64,000 bases of DNA from Narthecium ossifragum (taxonomy: Eukaryota; Streptophyta; Magnoliopsida; Dioscoreales; Nartheciaceae), in contig OY986964.1 in assembly GCA_963920575.1 (NCBI GenBank), positions 12,026,663-12,090,662 on the forward strand. Direction: 5' to 3'. The notes beneath the pieces were generated by a model. The model was given only the letters and a program-made list of their open reading frames with translations. It was not told the DNA's origin and searched no databases. The first letter of the stretch is position 1, and each line of letters starts with the position of its first letter. Made by a program: the position numbers and the translations under genes. This document shows, piece after piece, positions 8,536 through 20,574 of the stretch.

Positions 8536-11197
8536 CGTGTGTGTGTGGGGGTACTGTCACTTATCTAATAATTGGTGAAGCAATCCTAGAAGCAGTACGT
8601 CTCCTCCTTCGCTTACATATTGGGTGTGTTTGGATGGCATTGGTACGGGATGGATTAGGTGGCATGGGGAATGAGTGGAATATGCATTCAGTCCATTCCT
8701 ATGTTTGGCTCGCGATGCTATTTGGAATCCACGGAACCCGACCGTCCTCCCATTCCAAATTTTAGGAATCGCGGACACCGTTCCTCATCCCATTTGGAAT
8801 CCGCTTTCTCATTCCAATCGGGATTTCTCCTCATCCCAGACCCCGAGCATTCCTCGTGATGGTGAGAGGCGACCGGCCTCTCACGATGTCTTCCTCCTTC
8901 ATCCTTCACCACGAGTCCTAGGGTTTTTTCCTACCCTGGTTCTCTCATTCTGCTGGCTGTCAAGAGGTCAAGAGATCACGAGATCCACTCCTTCAACCTC
9001 AAGCGGTCGCCCTCACATATCATCTCCTCCATCCTCCATCTTAGCTGACCTCTACTACAAAGGGACATACCTGGATCTCCATGGGTTGCGATCATTCGTT
9101 CCTCTTTGCCTTTCTTCCTCACTAGCGCCGACGCTCCGGGAGTTGTGGCCTACTTCTTCTGATCACAATATGAGAGAAGATCTGAGGAACTCATCAAGAT
9201 AAGGTCTTCCTACTACCTGATCTTCATGTAACGAGAGCCTCTCTGTATTTTGCTTCAATTTTTATTAGATTTAGTTTCAGGCCTTTGCTATGGCATATAT
9301 ATCTGATCCCCTACTCTGATTTTTTGCTTTGATTTTTATGAGTTCCTCTATGTATTTTGCTTCGATTTCCACTCTCCATGTAACGAGAGCTTTGTCTGAT
9401 CCATGTTCTCTAGTTTCTTATGCTCTGTTACATGTCTAATTTGAATAATCCTATGCTTTTATTTCCATGCTCATGTTTGCTATAGCTGATCCCTTATCAT
9501 TTGAAGAGTTAATTTTAGTTGTTTTGCATGTATATTGACCTTATTTCCAATGTCATATGAGATGCTTGTGTCTAAAACTTTGTTTGCAAGGACCAAATTA
9601 TTATGGTTAATATTCTTTTGTAGTCAGCTATGCATGTGAAGACGCTAAGGAGTGATTGGTTCTCAAATGCAAGAGAAGAGATTTGATATATTGGAAGCAG
9701 TATAAAAATCTGAAGAAGAAAATGCTAATAAATTGTGTTCTCAGTATTAGTTTGCTTCCATGTTCTTAAGATGAAATATAGTCACTCTTTCATATTTTCT
9801 CATCACAGTAATGCTCGATGTAAGGGAAATTCTCCTGTTTTTAGAGGTTAGAAATCTTCTCCAATGCACATTGAAACATTCAATAATAAGTAGAAACTTG
9901 TTTGCCTCATGTAAATCAGTATGGAGGACAACTCTTCTTACTAATCTTATTTCTCCCTTTATATAATTTTATGCAATTAAAGCTTTACATAATTGTCTTG
10001 CTAAAGTGATTCTATCTGTCGGATTACTACATGAGCTCTCCATAAAGGCTCTTAAAGTCCATTTGCTTCCAAAATCAATTAGGCCTTAACTGTTTGTCTT
10101 TGCATGTAGCGGTTCACTTGTGACTTTTTTTACATCAAATTAATAGTGGATCACTCCTCCAGCAAATTTGGAACCTCAAAAAAGTGCAACAAAAGTAGGA
10201 GTTGAGGGATCAGCAACCATCCTTTGCCTTGTTAAACAAAGATTCAGTTCTCTCTTTCATACAGTGTTCTACCAACTTGAATGAAACTTTATTGACTTAA
10301 ATCTCCAACTTCCTGCATTTGCCTGGGGAAGGTGGGAAATAGAGTATTTTCCCTCTTTTGTTGTTTTCTTAAGTTGGGAAATCCTGTAGTTTGAGTACAC
10401 TATGTCACATGATCTGGTTTTGCAACATTTTTCAAACTCTTAATGAAGTCTATTGTTTATACTCCATTATGTGCATGTGCAATATGATAGGTCCTTCTTG
10501 ATGTCACAGGACCTACCAGACTCACGGTAACTTTGAGAGCTGCCAACCACGGTATAGAGGAGGCAATAGCAGGGAAATTAAGAGAAGAATAAGAAGAAAC
10601 AGGGAAGCAGAGAGACACAGGAATGAAAACTCAGAGATTGGAGAAGGAGATGTAACATTCTTTTCATATCCTGTAAATGCTTACCTCTTCATAATTTAAG
10701 GAACTACATTGACATAATAATGGATCAACTATTATAGCTGGTTATTTTTCCTAGCAATCTCCTTGATTGCTGCTGCCATTCCAGGCAGTTTCCTTCCTTA
10801 ACTTCCTACCATCTTTCCATCTTGCTGAGTCGTGCCTGATTACTTTCGCTTGCCAACCGGTTCTTCCTCGTTTGGTATGTGTGAACCTCTGGCTGTAGCT
10901 TCCAATTCAGCATCCTATCACAATATTCAGGTGTAATCTCTTGCAGCTTTCGTTTAGCCAATTGTGTGTATATTGTATCTGATTCAATGTTGGTGTTCTA
11001 GTCTCCAATTTGATGTTGGTGTTCTAGTATCCTCTTGAAAAAATTAAGGAAATTTAATTACAAAGTTTGTAATTACAAGCAGATCTGATGGTTTGAGTGG
11101 TCTTAGCTCTTGTGAACTGTTGGATCGAGGATCTTGCATTCGAGAATCTTGATCCATTTTATACAAATGACTAGATTGTGATTGCTGAGACTCGCCT
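8536..11197. other. Non-coding stretch, probably old transposon sequence
   Basis: No convincing gene. A transposon-like terminus TGGGTGTGTTTGG occurs at 8621, with many GGAATC/ATTCC motifs to about 8860. The ORF at 8675-9202 has no recognisable motif. The rest to 11197 is AT-rich. A perfect 10-bp inverted repeat (TAATTACAAA and its complement, one-base centre) lies near 11054-11075. Confidence 0.4.
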
Positions 11198-13937
11198 TGT
11201 CACGCCGCGACCCAGAAAACCCATCCGGGCCGGGACGTGAGGGTCCTAAACTCTAAAATCAAACGGCGAGAGCCTCCCCTATAAACATCACTTTTAAACC
11301 TGGTGCATGATTACAATATTCACAATTAATGTAAACTATCCTATCATCAAATCATAATACAAATTAACGACTACAATACTCAATTAACTTTAAAAAAATA
11401 CAATAATGATTCATATCCTCTAAGTACAACAATCTCTGATCAATTTACATCAAATTGAAATACAAATACATTTCTCCTTCAGATTACAATTTATACATTT
11501 AAAGCTGTATATCAATTGAATAGAATAAACTGATGATATCCTCGATCTCACGCACCACCAAGGGGAGTACCGCCTCCAACACCGCAACTACCTGAAAAAG
11601 AAGGGACTGCATCGACCTGCATCGCCGATGCAGGCCATGTAGGAGTGAGCAACAAAGCTTGCTCAGTAGGGTTCTACGCTATTCTACGTCGCACAGAAAG
11701 GAAGGGAAACAGCAACAGTGTCGTTTCTCCGCCTAAGTCTAAAGAATGTCACGGGTCCCATAACCCTATCAATGTCCCAAGGGTTCCTGTCATGAAACCT
11801 CTCTCATGAACATGTTACCAGGAGGCCACGGAACAGTAACACACAGGATCACTCTTACCCAAGCAGGATTCTCATGCCTTGGGGAACTACGTCGGGAACG
11901 CATCGACAACCATCCTTAGCACTTGGCCTTGGAGAAGTGACACGACCTCTAAACCTCAAACAATATAATATTCCAGTCTGACTACTTAATAATCCTCGAA
12001 TGATATCAAACATGATCATTGATGATAATCACGTCCTAATCCTCGACTACCCAAACCCCGGTCCTAGGACTAGATCCGGGTTACCCGAGAACCCCGGACC
12101 GACGATCGAAACCATCGCCTACCACCTAGCCTAATGCTTCTAATGCAAACATATGCATGCAATGCTCAGGCATAGGAATACAGGAATAGGTAGCATGCAA
12201 CAATATGCCAAGACAACATACACGGGCTAGGCGAAGCATCAAGCTTGCCGGAGGGTAATCATAGCAAGGGTTCAAGCAATAAGGATTTATCTAGCAAAGC
12301 TATAATAACAAGTATCCAACAGATCAAAATCCAGCATTACAACGGCGTCCACAGCCGTCAACCGCAATTTCTACAACGGGGGCACAACCCCGACCACACA
12401 AATAATAATCAAACACATCTGCAGTATACAACAGGCCACAATTACAAATTAACATCAACTAGGGCACACCTTCGGCCATTTAATTAGCTAAACATCTCAA
12501 TAGGCACAACTCCCTTGGTTCAACCACAAGCTAAGTATACATGTAAATAAGCTTGACATGTAATTAATTGCTAATTAAACAAGGACGATTTATAGTTAAC
12601 TAAGCATGCCGGCATCAAACAATTAATCATCTAAGAACCACCAATTAGAACATGCTAATCCTTGAGATTACTAGGAATACTAATTTCATGCATCTAGAAG
12701 AGTTAAATACGATAAAACACCGAAAATCCGCTAAATAGCCAAATCCCAAATTTCTACATTAAACCCTAGTTAGAGGCGATGAAATCTCATCAATTCGACG
12801 TCCAAACGACGTCGAATTGGAAATTAAACTTGGGCAAATGTAGATTAGCATACTAGGAACATGTAGCCCAAGAATTGGATTAATCTAATGGCTAATCTTC
12901 CCGGAGTTCACTAATCAGTTCGCTAATTTCGGTCTCGTCGCAGATCCGAAGAATAATCACCATAAATCGTAGAAAACTCTGAAAATTATGAAATCAGCGG
13001 CAAATGAAAGTAGATTCGAAGATCTACAAGTCTTGTGTTGATGATCAAACGAGATCATGCACGTATGAGCCACGATCTGAGCTTGAACGGCTCAGCTTGC
13101 AGAAAAACAGAGCATCAATAAAATCCGGGAAAAACATACTTAAATCCGGCATAAATCGAAATCAAATCCTCCCAAACTTAGATCAGTTGTTAAGCATGCT
13201 TAGAGGGACTAATTAACACACATAAAACCATAGATCTAACAATCAAACCCTAGATCTAGCTCAACCCTAAGATTTAGGTAGAAACCCTACCTTAAACGCA
13301 AATCCAAGCTTCAATCCGCCGTGATCCACCATCCCCCATTGTCGCCGTCGTCTCCAGCTCACCGGAGAGCCGCCGGAGGCCTCCCATAGCCGCAGCCGTC
13401 GTCGGAGAAGGAAGAGGGCTGCCCGCGGAAGAGAGAGAGAGGGGGAAGGAGGAGGAGGAGGGGACCTCGCCGCCGCCTCCAGGCCGCCGGGGAAGGGACG
13501 GGGTCGCCGCGGGAGAGAGAGAGGGTAGCCGCGGGAGAGAGAAGGAAAGGAAGGAGGAGGGAGGTCGGGCACGGGAAAGCAGGGAAGAGAAGGAAAAGAA
13601 AAGGAAAGGGAAAAGAAAAGGAAAAGAAAGAGAGAGGGAAAGAGGAGAGAGAAGAGGGTTAGCCGGTTCAGACGAGTCAACTGATCGGACTGAATCCGAT
13701 CTGGCTCCAAGTTGCGATCTCTACTGGATCTACTCAATCACGTACATCAATCAAGGTCGTGTGTGCATTACGAGGGTGTGAAACTAATCGCCAAGGCGCA
13801 ATTTCCCAAATTGTTCTTCAGGTCCAAAAATCGCGATGCGATCAACCGATCGCAATCCAAGGCCAACCGGGCCAAACCACAAAACCAGACCCTCGACCTA
13901 CCATGGTAGGATCGGGTTGGAGGAACGGGTCCTCACA
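11198..13937 (-). mobile_element. Solo LTR (Ty3/gypsy type), LTR-1
   Basis: On the minus strand it starts TGTGAGGACCCG at 13937 and ends GGCGTGACA at 11198, giving 2740 bp. The flanks are CGCCT (11193-11197) and CACCT (13938-13942), a 5-bp duplication with one difference that is a CG to CA change, as expected from methyl-C decay. There is no internal region, so it is a solo LTR. The ends match the other TGTGAGGACC...TGTGACA LTRs of this window. It contains one perfect 12-bp-arm hairpin (12791-12819). The 13267-13737 ORF is purine-rich LTR sequence, not a gene. Confidence 0.85.
12791..12819. repeat. Perfect 12-bp-arm hairpin in LTR-1
   Basis: CAATTCGACGTC and its exact complement are separated by CAAAC, 29 bp in all. 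Size and layout resemble the single units of the hairpin arrays in the other LTRs, but with a GACGTC core and only one copy. Confidence 0.8.
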
Positions 13938-14533
13938 CACCTTAGCCACATTTTCTAAAATAATTGATTGAATTGATTAGACAAACACATCAATTGATGG
14001 TCAGAGGCAGAGGGTTGATTGAAAAAATATTAATACATGGAGCTCACATTAAAGCAACGACCCTGTTTGTCATTATTATAAAAGAAAGTAAGTTTTAATT
14101 TGTATAAAATCTAAATTTTTATTATTAACATGCTATCAAAATTCGCTCTATTCCAATTCAGAGATTTATAAACCAAACACTAGATTCATAGAATCATAAG
14201 ATTTAGCTCATTCATACCAAACAAATCAAACGTCATAATCAACACATTCAACAGATTCAGCTCATTCCATACAGATCAGCCAAACAATAGAACCAAAATC
14301 CATAGAATCATCAGATTCGGCTCATTCTTCATTCATCTCATTTAGCTCATTCCTCATACAGCTCATTCGTCAGATTCTGGTTGCCAAACGCACCCATAGT
14401 TGCATCCCAACCCCTGGCCTCCCGTGCAAACAGTGCGTGATGAGATACATCATTAGGTTGGGCCCTAGGACGGATCTGGACATTGGGATCGGCCCTTATG
14501 GTCGGGTTTGGGTGCAATCTGGACATTGGGATC
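13938..14533. other. Non-coding stretch with transposon-like end
   Basis: Contains repeated GCTCATTC/GATTC motifs and, at about 14384-14396, CCAAACGCACCCA, the complement of a TGGGTGCGTTTGG-type transposon end. A 43-bp tandem duplication (ATCTGGACATTGGGATC at 14474 and 14517) immediately precedes the MITE. Confidence 0.45.
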
Positions 14534-15073
14534 TAGTGATGGCAACGGGGCGGATCGGGGCAGATATTGGAAATACCATACCCGTCCCCGCACTTCTCCG
14601 TCCATACCCTGCACCGCCCCGTTCCCGCGCAGATAATGGGGATCATGGACCATAACCATCCTCGCGGGTACGCGGATATTACCCGCAACCCGCGGTTATC
14701 CGCAAAACCTAAAAAAACCATTCAATTAGCATTAAGCCTCTAAAATCTAAATCTAAATCCACCAAACTATCATCAACATTCAGTCTCTAAAATCTAGATC
14801 CACCAAACAGTCATTAACAATTAGTCTTTATTAGAGTATTATTACAAAAATAGACTCTCTAAAATTCACCAAACCAACATTTAGTGGCGGGACGGGGCAG
14901 ATATGCGGGGCGGGGCGGATATTACCCAATTCCATAATCCGCCCCGTACCCGCGCGGATTTTAAATTTGTAAACCATACCCGTATCCACGGGTAAAAAAT
15001 CTATACAATACCCGTCCCCATCGGTGCGGATCGGGTCGGTTATTCAGCGGGGCGGTCAATTTTACCATCCCTA
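14534..15073. mobile_element. hAT-type MITE upstream of the P1 gene
   Basis: A 540-bp element with terminal inverted repeats TAGTGATGG (14534) and, on the other strand from 15073, TAGGGATGG. Exact 8-bp duplications TTGGGATC flank it (14526-14533 and 15074-15081). The inside is rich in CGGGGCGGAT-type sequence, repeated in both orientations near the ends. No ORF of note. It ends about 350 bp before the P1 start codon. Confidence 0.9.
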
Positions 15074-15229
15074 TTGGGATCGGCCCTTATGGACTCGGGC
15101 CGCATACGTCCCCTCTCGTTCCCGGCCCAAGCTTGGTCGTTTTTGATCATATCAGGCCCAGTCTTGGATCAGACAAGGCCTGCTATCCCGTCCGGGCTGA
15201 GCTATAATATGTGGAATGCCGCCCTAACA

Positions 15230-15320
15230 GCCCAAAGCCCATTCTCTAGGTCTCGTTTGCATTTCCATTTAACTAACTAGCAAACCCAAAGAAACCCTAG
15301 CACCTCCTCTTTATAAGCTC
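15230..15320 (+). promoter_or_regulatory. P1 gene promoter: site II motifs, telo-box and TATA
   Basis: AGCCCAAAGCCCATT (15233-15247 region) carries GGGCT/TGGGC site II motifs. AAACCCTAG (about 15292-15300) is a telo-box, and TTATAAG (15311-15317) a TATA box. Site II plus telo-box is the known signature of plant ribosomal protein and translation-factor promoters in proliferating cells. The expected start site is near 15340, giving a leader of about 85 nt. Confidence 0.7.
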
Positions 15321-15426
15321 TCCCATCCGACGCCGCCAAAACCCTTCTTTCTTATCAACCGAGCGGCCGATAGCCTCATCTCCTCTCCCCCGATCTCAGA
15401 TCCTGTAGGCATTTCTGTGCAGATCG

Positions 15427-16059
15427 ATGGCGGGGGTTTCAGAGCTCGCTTGTACCTATGCTGCCCTTATCCTCCACGACGATGGCATCGGCATCACGGT
15501 TCCTCCCCTTTCCCGTCTTCTTTCCTCTAGTCTTTTCTCGTATCGAAACTAGGGTAATAGTTTTGATCTTATTTTGGTGCTTTTGGATTGGTTTTTCGGT
15601 AGGCGGAGAAGATCTTGACCCTGGTGAACGCCGCGGGCTTGAAGATCGATTCGTACTGGGCTCCCCTCTTTGTCAAGCTCCTCGAGAAGAGGAGCATCGA
15701 TGACCTCATCCTTAACGTTGGATCCGGTTCGCATTTCCCCATCCAATCCGTTTTTTTTATAACCTTTTCGATTCAATTTCGTTCAAGCTTATTTATGGAT
15801 GTTGTGGTGCGTTTTAGGTGGAGGTGGTGGTGCTCCGGTTGCCGTCGCCGCCGCCCCGGCTGGTGGTGCCGCTGCTGCTCCTGCCGCTGCCGCCGCCGTT
15901 GAGGAGAAGAAGGTGCCTTTTTTTGCTTCGTTTATTTTCTTGCGATTTTGATCCTTTGGGAGCTTTGATGTTGTTAATCTTACTATACGCTGTTCTCATT
16001 CGCAGGAGGAGCCGAAGGAGGAGAGCGATGACGATATGGGCTTCAGTTTGTTTGATTAG
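15427..16059 (+). CDS. RPP1: 60S acidic ribosomal protein P1
   Basis: P1 pairs with P2 on the stalk of the large ribosomal subunit and recruits elongation factors. Four coding exons: 15427-15498, 15603-15726, 15818-15912 and 16006-16059, all with GT...AG introns. The product is 114 residues, usual for the family. Exon 1 begins [19 protein letters not shown], matching plant P1. Exon 2 gives the helical dimerisation part ([19 protein letters not shown]). Exon 3 is the Ala/Gly/Pro hinge. Exon 4 ends [12 protein letters not shown], the acidic tail that contacts elongation factors and is a phosphorylation target in the family. No defect is seen, and the promoter elements upstream fit. P1 rather than P2 is chosen from the N-terminus. 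Confidence 0.96.
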
Positions 16060-18253
16060 AGTTCCCTTTACATTATCTCTAATTCGAGTAGTAGATGTTG
16101 GTTCATGTATGCCATTGATTTCTAGTTTTGGGTTTATATCTCAGAATGTGTGCGCAGAAAACTGTAGTAGTTACGGGTATCTCAAACTCAGTATGAAATT
16201 TTGTTAAGTGTGATGGTTTATGTTCACTTAATTGAAAATCTCTACTTTATTGAACAAATCTCTATTCTATTGATCGATGCAAGTAATTATTTTGTCTTAT
16301 ATAGTGATAGGAAATGTTGGATGTTTAGTTTGGTTGTTTTATGGTTTGTTGATGTTGTCTTATCTTGTGATATGAAATGTTGGAGGTTTAGTTTGGTTTT
16401 TTCATGTTTTGCTGATGTTAGTGACATATGGTTAAAAGTTGGTCACGCGTCTAATGTGATAGCTTTATTTTTGTCTGTTTAGATTCACATATTTTCAGTG
16501 GCTACAAAAAGAAGATATTGTTCTCGGTTCCTAGGTCGTCTTCAACTTATTTGGCACAGGAAAGTTTGTACTACACTTGGTCTAGGTGCTTAGAATTTCA
16601 TTGGCTTTTGAAAGTGTGGTGTTGCATGTGCTACACTTCTGAGTTCGCAGACCATTTTGGTGACTATTGGTTGGTTCTTTTCTTCTGACATTGTTTCTGG
16701 TTTCCATTCCTGCTAAGTGATGAATTGAACGGGCATGATTCATGGTTTGCTATTTAGAATTTCACTGAATTGCTGTTCACTGTCACGGATTTCATCGAAA
16801 TGAGCCTTGTGGTTAAAATGATTTTGACACCACTCCTAGTTGTGGCATTGTATTGGGCACAGTAGGAAACTTAGTGAACTCTCTTTTGACTTTGAAAAAT
16901 TTACTACAAGTCTTAGCGGAAAATGTTAGAATTTATAATGAAAACTTGTCCATGAGTGCATTTAATCCATACTAATGCTATTTGGTACTGAATGTAAATC
17001 CCATTGGGACAGCTGTTGCAAAATCTATTGGGAAATCCATATTAGTGGATATTTTGTGTAATTGTATTTCAGATGACCGTGCCTTGGATTATTATACATG
17101 CATGAAATTCGCTGCTTGATTGGATTTAGATTTCAAAGAGCTGTCTTTGAACAACAGTTGTTGATTAGCTTCTTATGGATAATGTATATTCTTGCTGTCA
17201 TGAATTGAGCTTAACCTTGCAGTTTGTTGGGAAAGTAGTGTAGTAAGACTACTGTATACCAGTTTTCCAACACTTATTTGCTTCTCTCCTTCTAACATTG
17301 GTACTGGTTTTCCATTCTAGCTATGAGGTGTATGTGATACTGTTAGCCTGGGAAAAAATCCATGATCCTAGTAGTTCTGAATTGAGCAAGATTGATCCAT
17401 TCGAAATGTTTAGCCTAGTAGCCCCAATGATTATAGTACCTCTCCTACTAGTTATGATGGCCTGGGATTGGCTTTGAAAAACTTGCTAAACTGCCTTTGG
17501 ACTTCGAAATGTTACCAAAAAGCTTACTCACAAAAGGCTAGAATTATCAGGACCTTTTTGTTCCCATTTATTTCTTGCTATTGCTATTCAGCACAAAATT
17601 TAAAGCCAAATGTGACAACTGTTGTAAACCTATTGAAAGGCATGTTTACAAGTTATTTATTTATTTTTTTGTGTTTTCCATGCATTTGCAGTCTAAATCC
17701 CATTGGAAGGGATTTAGATTTTTTTTTTTTCTTTTGTTGTAAGTGTTGTATCATATGTGTACATCAGCATCTTCTGGAGAATGTTTATTCTTACTGTATT
17801 CTTTGATTGACAAACCTGGCATAGGCTTTGGGAACTTGATGTACTCGAATGCTTTGATGGCTTCTGCCATATGATTCCTTTTTTTTATGGATAAGTTGCT
17901 ATTGGACTTTATTAAGAAATATTGGTTCAAATGTTTGTCGAAATTGGGAAATTTCTGGTAGTGCAAGTGCAATTGTGTTTTATGGCAGACGTTTACCTTC
18001 CTTCAAGACTTCAAAATTGCTCCAAGTTTTGTGGTTTGCTATTGTCTTTGTTTTTATTTTGAGGTTACTGTTTTGGTTGTTAGATGCTGCATGGCTTCTT
18101 TATGTCGTGTTTGGAGATCATGATATGTATTCTTGGACTAAATTTACTGCTGCTAAGTGCCAACAGACAAGATCTGCAGATTATACTGTTCGGTTTTTTA
18201 TTATTATTAGTTGAGCCTTGTACGTTTAGTACGGTTCATTTGTGTGTATGATC
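16060..18253. other. P1 3' region and non-coding flank
   Basis: The first few hundred bases after the stop are probably P1 3' UTR. Beyond that I see no ORF with recognisable motifs. Two stretches near 16870-17080 and 17470-17710 share phrases (TAAATCCCATTGG, CTTTGAAAAA) and may be an old diverged tandem duplication. The LINE target site follows. Confidence 0.45.
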
Positions 18254-18270
18254 AACTGTTAAGGTTTTAT
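18254..18270. repeat. LINE target-site duplication, left copy
   Basis: AACTGTTAAGGTTTTAT here matches AACTATTAAGGTTTTAT at 44538-44554 at 16 of 17 positions. T-rich sequence, the LINE's poly(A) tail on the minus strand, follows immediately on the right. This fixes the LINE 3' end. Confidence 0.85.
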
Positions 18271-18289
18271 TTTTATTTTTTAAAATTTA

Positions 18290-18795
18290 AGCCCAAACTC
18301 CAAAGGCTAGGAAATTACAGTAAGCTAAACCCCGTCATAACCTGATGGGTCCATCGGAAAGCCTGAGGCCCAGCCACAAAATCCGCTAACCGCCGCGTCT
18401 GTCTTGCCACAAAATTAGCAAAAGATCGAAGCTTTCTGGCCAGCGATCAGATCTCCTGAAGCAACGGAATAATACTCACCACACGAGGGAATCTACCATT
18501 GACTAGACCCATCGTAGCCCCCGAATCACTCTCAATCAACACCTTCTGTAGCTCTCAATGTAATACCTCCTATAATGCCAACTTGATCGCACCCAACTCT
18601 CCGCTTCATGTTCCTCTGTGCAGGATGCCGTCCAGGATATGTTCTCTTCATCAACAACTCAGACCGCACCCAACCTCGCACACATGCCATCCGGCCCCAT
18701 TGACACATCTACTAGCACACGGACACCATCCAAAGGTACTCTCGATGGCCGTTCCACCATGTACGACCAAAAACTCCTTCACCAGCCAGTGAATC
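18290..18795 (-). pseudogene. LINE ORF2 C-terminus (RNase H-like region), broken
   Basis: The minus strand, by switching frames, gives stretches such as GLVNGRFPRVVSIIPLLQEI and ANFVARQTRRLADFVAG, which resemble the C-terminal RNase H-like segment of plant LINE ORF2 proteins. Several stop codons and frame changes interrupt it. It continues from 20234-20300 across the inserted LTR-2. Confidence 0.6.
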
Positions 18796-20228
18796 TGTGA
18801 GGACATGTTCCTCTAACCTGCATTGATTGCGTAGGTCGAGGGTTGTTTTCCTATTGATTTGGTTCCGCGTCGGGTGCGATCCGGCTATTGTATTGGCATT
18901 TTGGACCCTAGGGGCAATATGGTGGTCGGTTTTACACTCGCGTGTTATGCACACACTGTCTTGGATTGATGAATGTGATTGATTAAAACCTTCGGGGTGC
19001 TTCTGATCGGAGATCGAATCGGACGACGGAGATCGTTTCAGATCTCAATAAATACCCCCTTCTCTTTTCTCTTTCTTTTTCTCTCCATCTCTCTCCTCTT
19101 AGCTGTTGGCTGGTGCTTGGACTGTGGCTTTTCGGCGCGGATCCGCGCCGATCGGAGTGGAGGATCTTGTAAATCGCCTGCACGTCTATACATGTAGGTG
19201 TTCTACCCAATTCCTGTGAAATGGTAACCCTAGGATTGATTGATTTTGCTTTGGTGTGGTTTTATGTGTTGGAATGGTTTGTAATCTTGTATTCTAGTTC
19301 TTTGTTAAGTGTTACACGTTGCTATTGTGTCGTTTCTGTATTCTATCGGATGAATTTTGTATTTTTGTCGGTTTTTCCGCTAGATCGGCTCAGATATGAT
19401 ATTTGACGATTTAAGTGTGGTTTTTATTCCATGAATGGAACCCCACCATCCAATATACATTCCCTCAAAGTTTGAGTGGATTTCATCGCCGTTTGATAGA
19501 TCAAATCCACGTAATTGAGTTTTCGTCGGTTTTGTCGGTATTTATGCAATTTGTCTAAAATATGAGGATTTGATCATGTAAATTTGGATTTCTTGGTTTC
19601 GTTAAATTCCCCACACCCAATTGCATATCCCCTCCAAGTTTCGTTTTAATCCAACGAGTTTTGATAGATCGAATTAAAGAAATTGGATTCACAATACTAT
19701 TTATAAGTGCTGCAGGTATGAAGAAGGATTGATCTTCAAGTAGGCTGTCGACTATGAAGGATCGATCGAATTTTTGTGAGTTAGCGCTCCGTCCCTTCTG
19801 AAGAAGATCGATCTCTTTTTTTCTAGACAGTGCATCCACTTTGGGAAGATCGATCTTCCTGGATAGAAAGATCGATATCTTCTGTTCCAGACAGAAGACC
19901 CTCTTGTAGAAGATGTATCTTCATGGGACATGAAGATCTATCACTTGCTTTGATGGTGGTTGGCTACGAAGAGAAGATCGATCTTCACAGGATATGAAGA
20001 TCGATCTCTTGTTTGCTGCTAACACATTTTGATCAGATTTCGTTGTTCTCGATTTCTTTTTGACCTGATCTTCTTGTGTTGTAGGTTGTTAGAATTACAG
20101 TTCTATCATTGGAAGTCATTTTGTTTAAATTAACTCTAATTTTCGCTTGTATCGCGCAAGTTGTATGTGAATAGTAGTAGGTCTCCTCACGCTCTGGTTC
20201 AGATGGGTTTCTGGGTCGAGGTGTGACA
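18796..20228 (+). mobile_element. Solo LTR, LTR-2
   Basis: Begins TGTGAGGACATG and ends GAGGTGTGACA, 1433 bp. Exact 5-bp duplications GAATC flank it (18791-18795 and 20229-20233). There is no internal region. TATA-like CAATAAATACC lies at 19046-19055. A hairpin array begins about 700 bp further downstream (19728-20006). It is inserted in the LINE's 3' part. Confidence 0.9.
19728..20006. repeat. Palindromic hairpin array in LTR-2
   Basis: Units made of GATCGATC (or a 1-2-base variant), 14-15 bases, then GATCGATC again start at 19848, 19912 and 19976, exactly 64 bp apart; a diverged half unit lies at 19806 and another unit near 19728. The 14-15 inner bases pair as well (TTC.../...GAA). Spacers share a CAGACAGAA-type motif, the complement of the CTCTGTC seen in other arrays. 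Confidence 0.8.
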
Positions 20229-20233
20229 GAATC

Positions 20234-20574
20234 CTTCTATTGATCTCAAGAACATTATCTTGGACTTCCTCATACACTAACAAACATCGCAATTTTCACA
20301 ATCACCAAAGGGTATATGCAACCAAAGATTTCACCATCTTCGTCTCCTCATCCTTTGAACTTTTACCCAGTAATTGGAAGCAACGATCAACATCCCACAT
20401 GGACAAATCAACGCTTGCATGAGCCTGCATTATCGTCGGCCACGCCTGTATAGTAAAGGGACAATAGAAAGATATATGCTCAAGAGTTTCCTCCCCCCTG
20501 CGGCATTGATGGCACACCTTGTCGCTTGTCATGTATACATCCCACAACGACGACAGGGTAGGCATGTCACACCC
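20234..20574 (-). pseudogene. LINE ORF2: zinc-binding (zf-RVT) domain, second half
   Basis: The minus strand reads DKVCHQCRRGEETLEHISFY then CPF, the CxxC...H...C core of the plant reverse-transcriptase zinc-binding domain, and runs on to about 20302. The domain's first half (WRAPAGPQVKFFLWRLVRSKLP) is at 26026-26190. The two join in frame once the LTR insertion between them is removed. Confidence 0.8.

Noticed and set aside
8135..8578. 147-codon plus-strand ORF as a gene
   Set aside because: It is antisense to the 5' part of the hAT relic, includes an internal duplication and ends in a poly-Gly run coded by the poly(G) tract.
13267..13737. 156-codon minus-strand ORF as a gene
   Set aside because: Ser/Leu/Pro/Phe low-complexity translation of the purine-rich part of solo LTR-1.
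8621..14396. One large DNA transposon with TGGGTGTGTTTGG / TGGGTGCGTTTGG ends, hosting LTR-1
   Set aside because: The two ends match over only 13 bp with one difference, the sequences further in do not pair, and I find no flanking target duplication. They may be ends of two different elements.
15458..16207. ORFs of 81-129 codons around the P1 gene
   Set aside because: They read through P1 introns or in the wrong frame; the spliced four-exon model accounts for the region.
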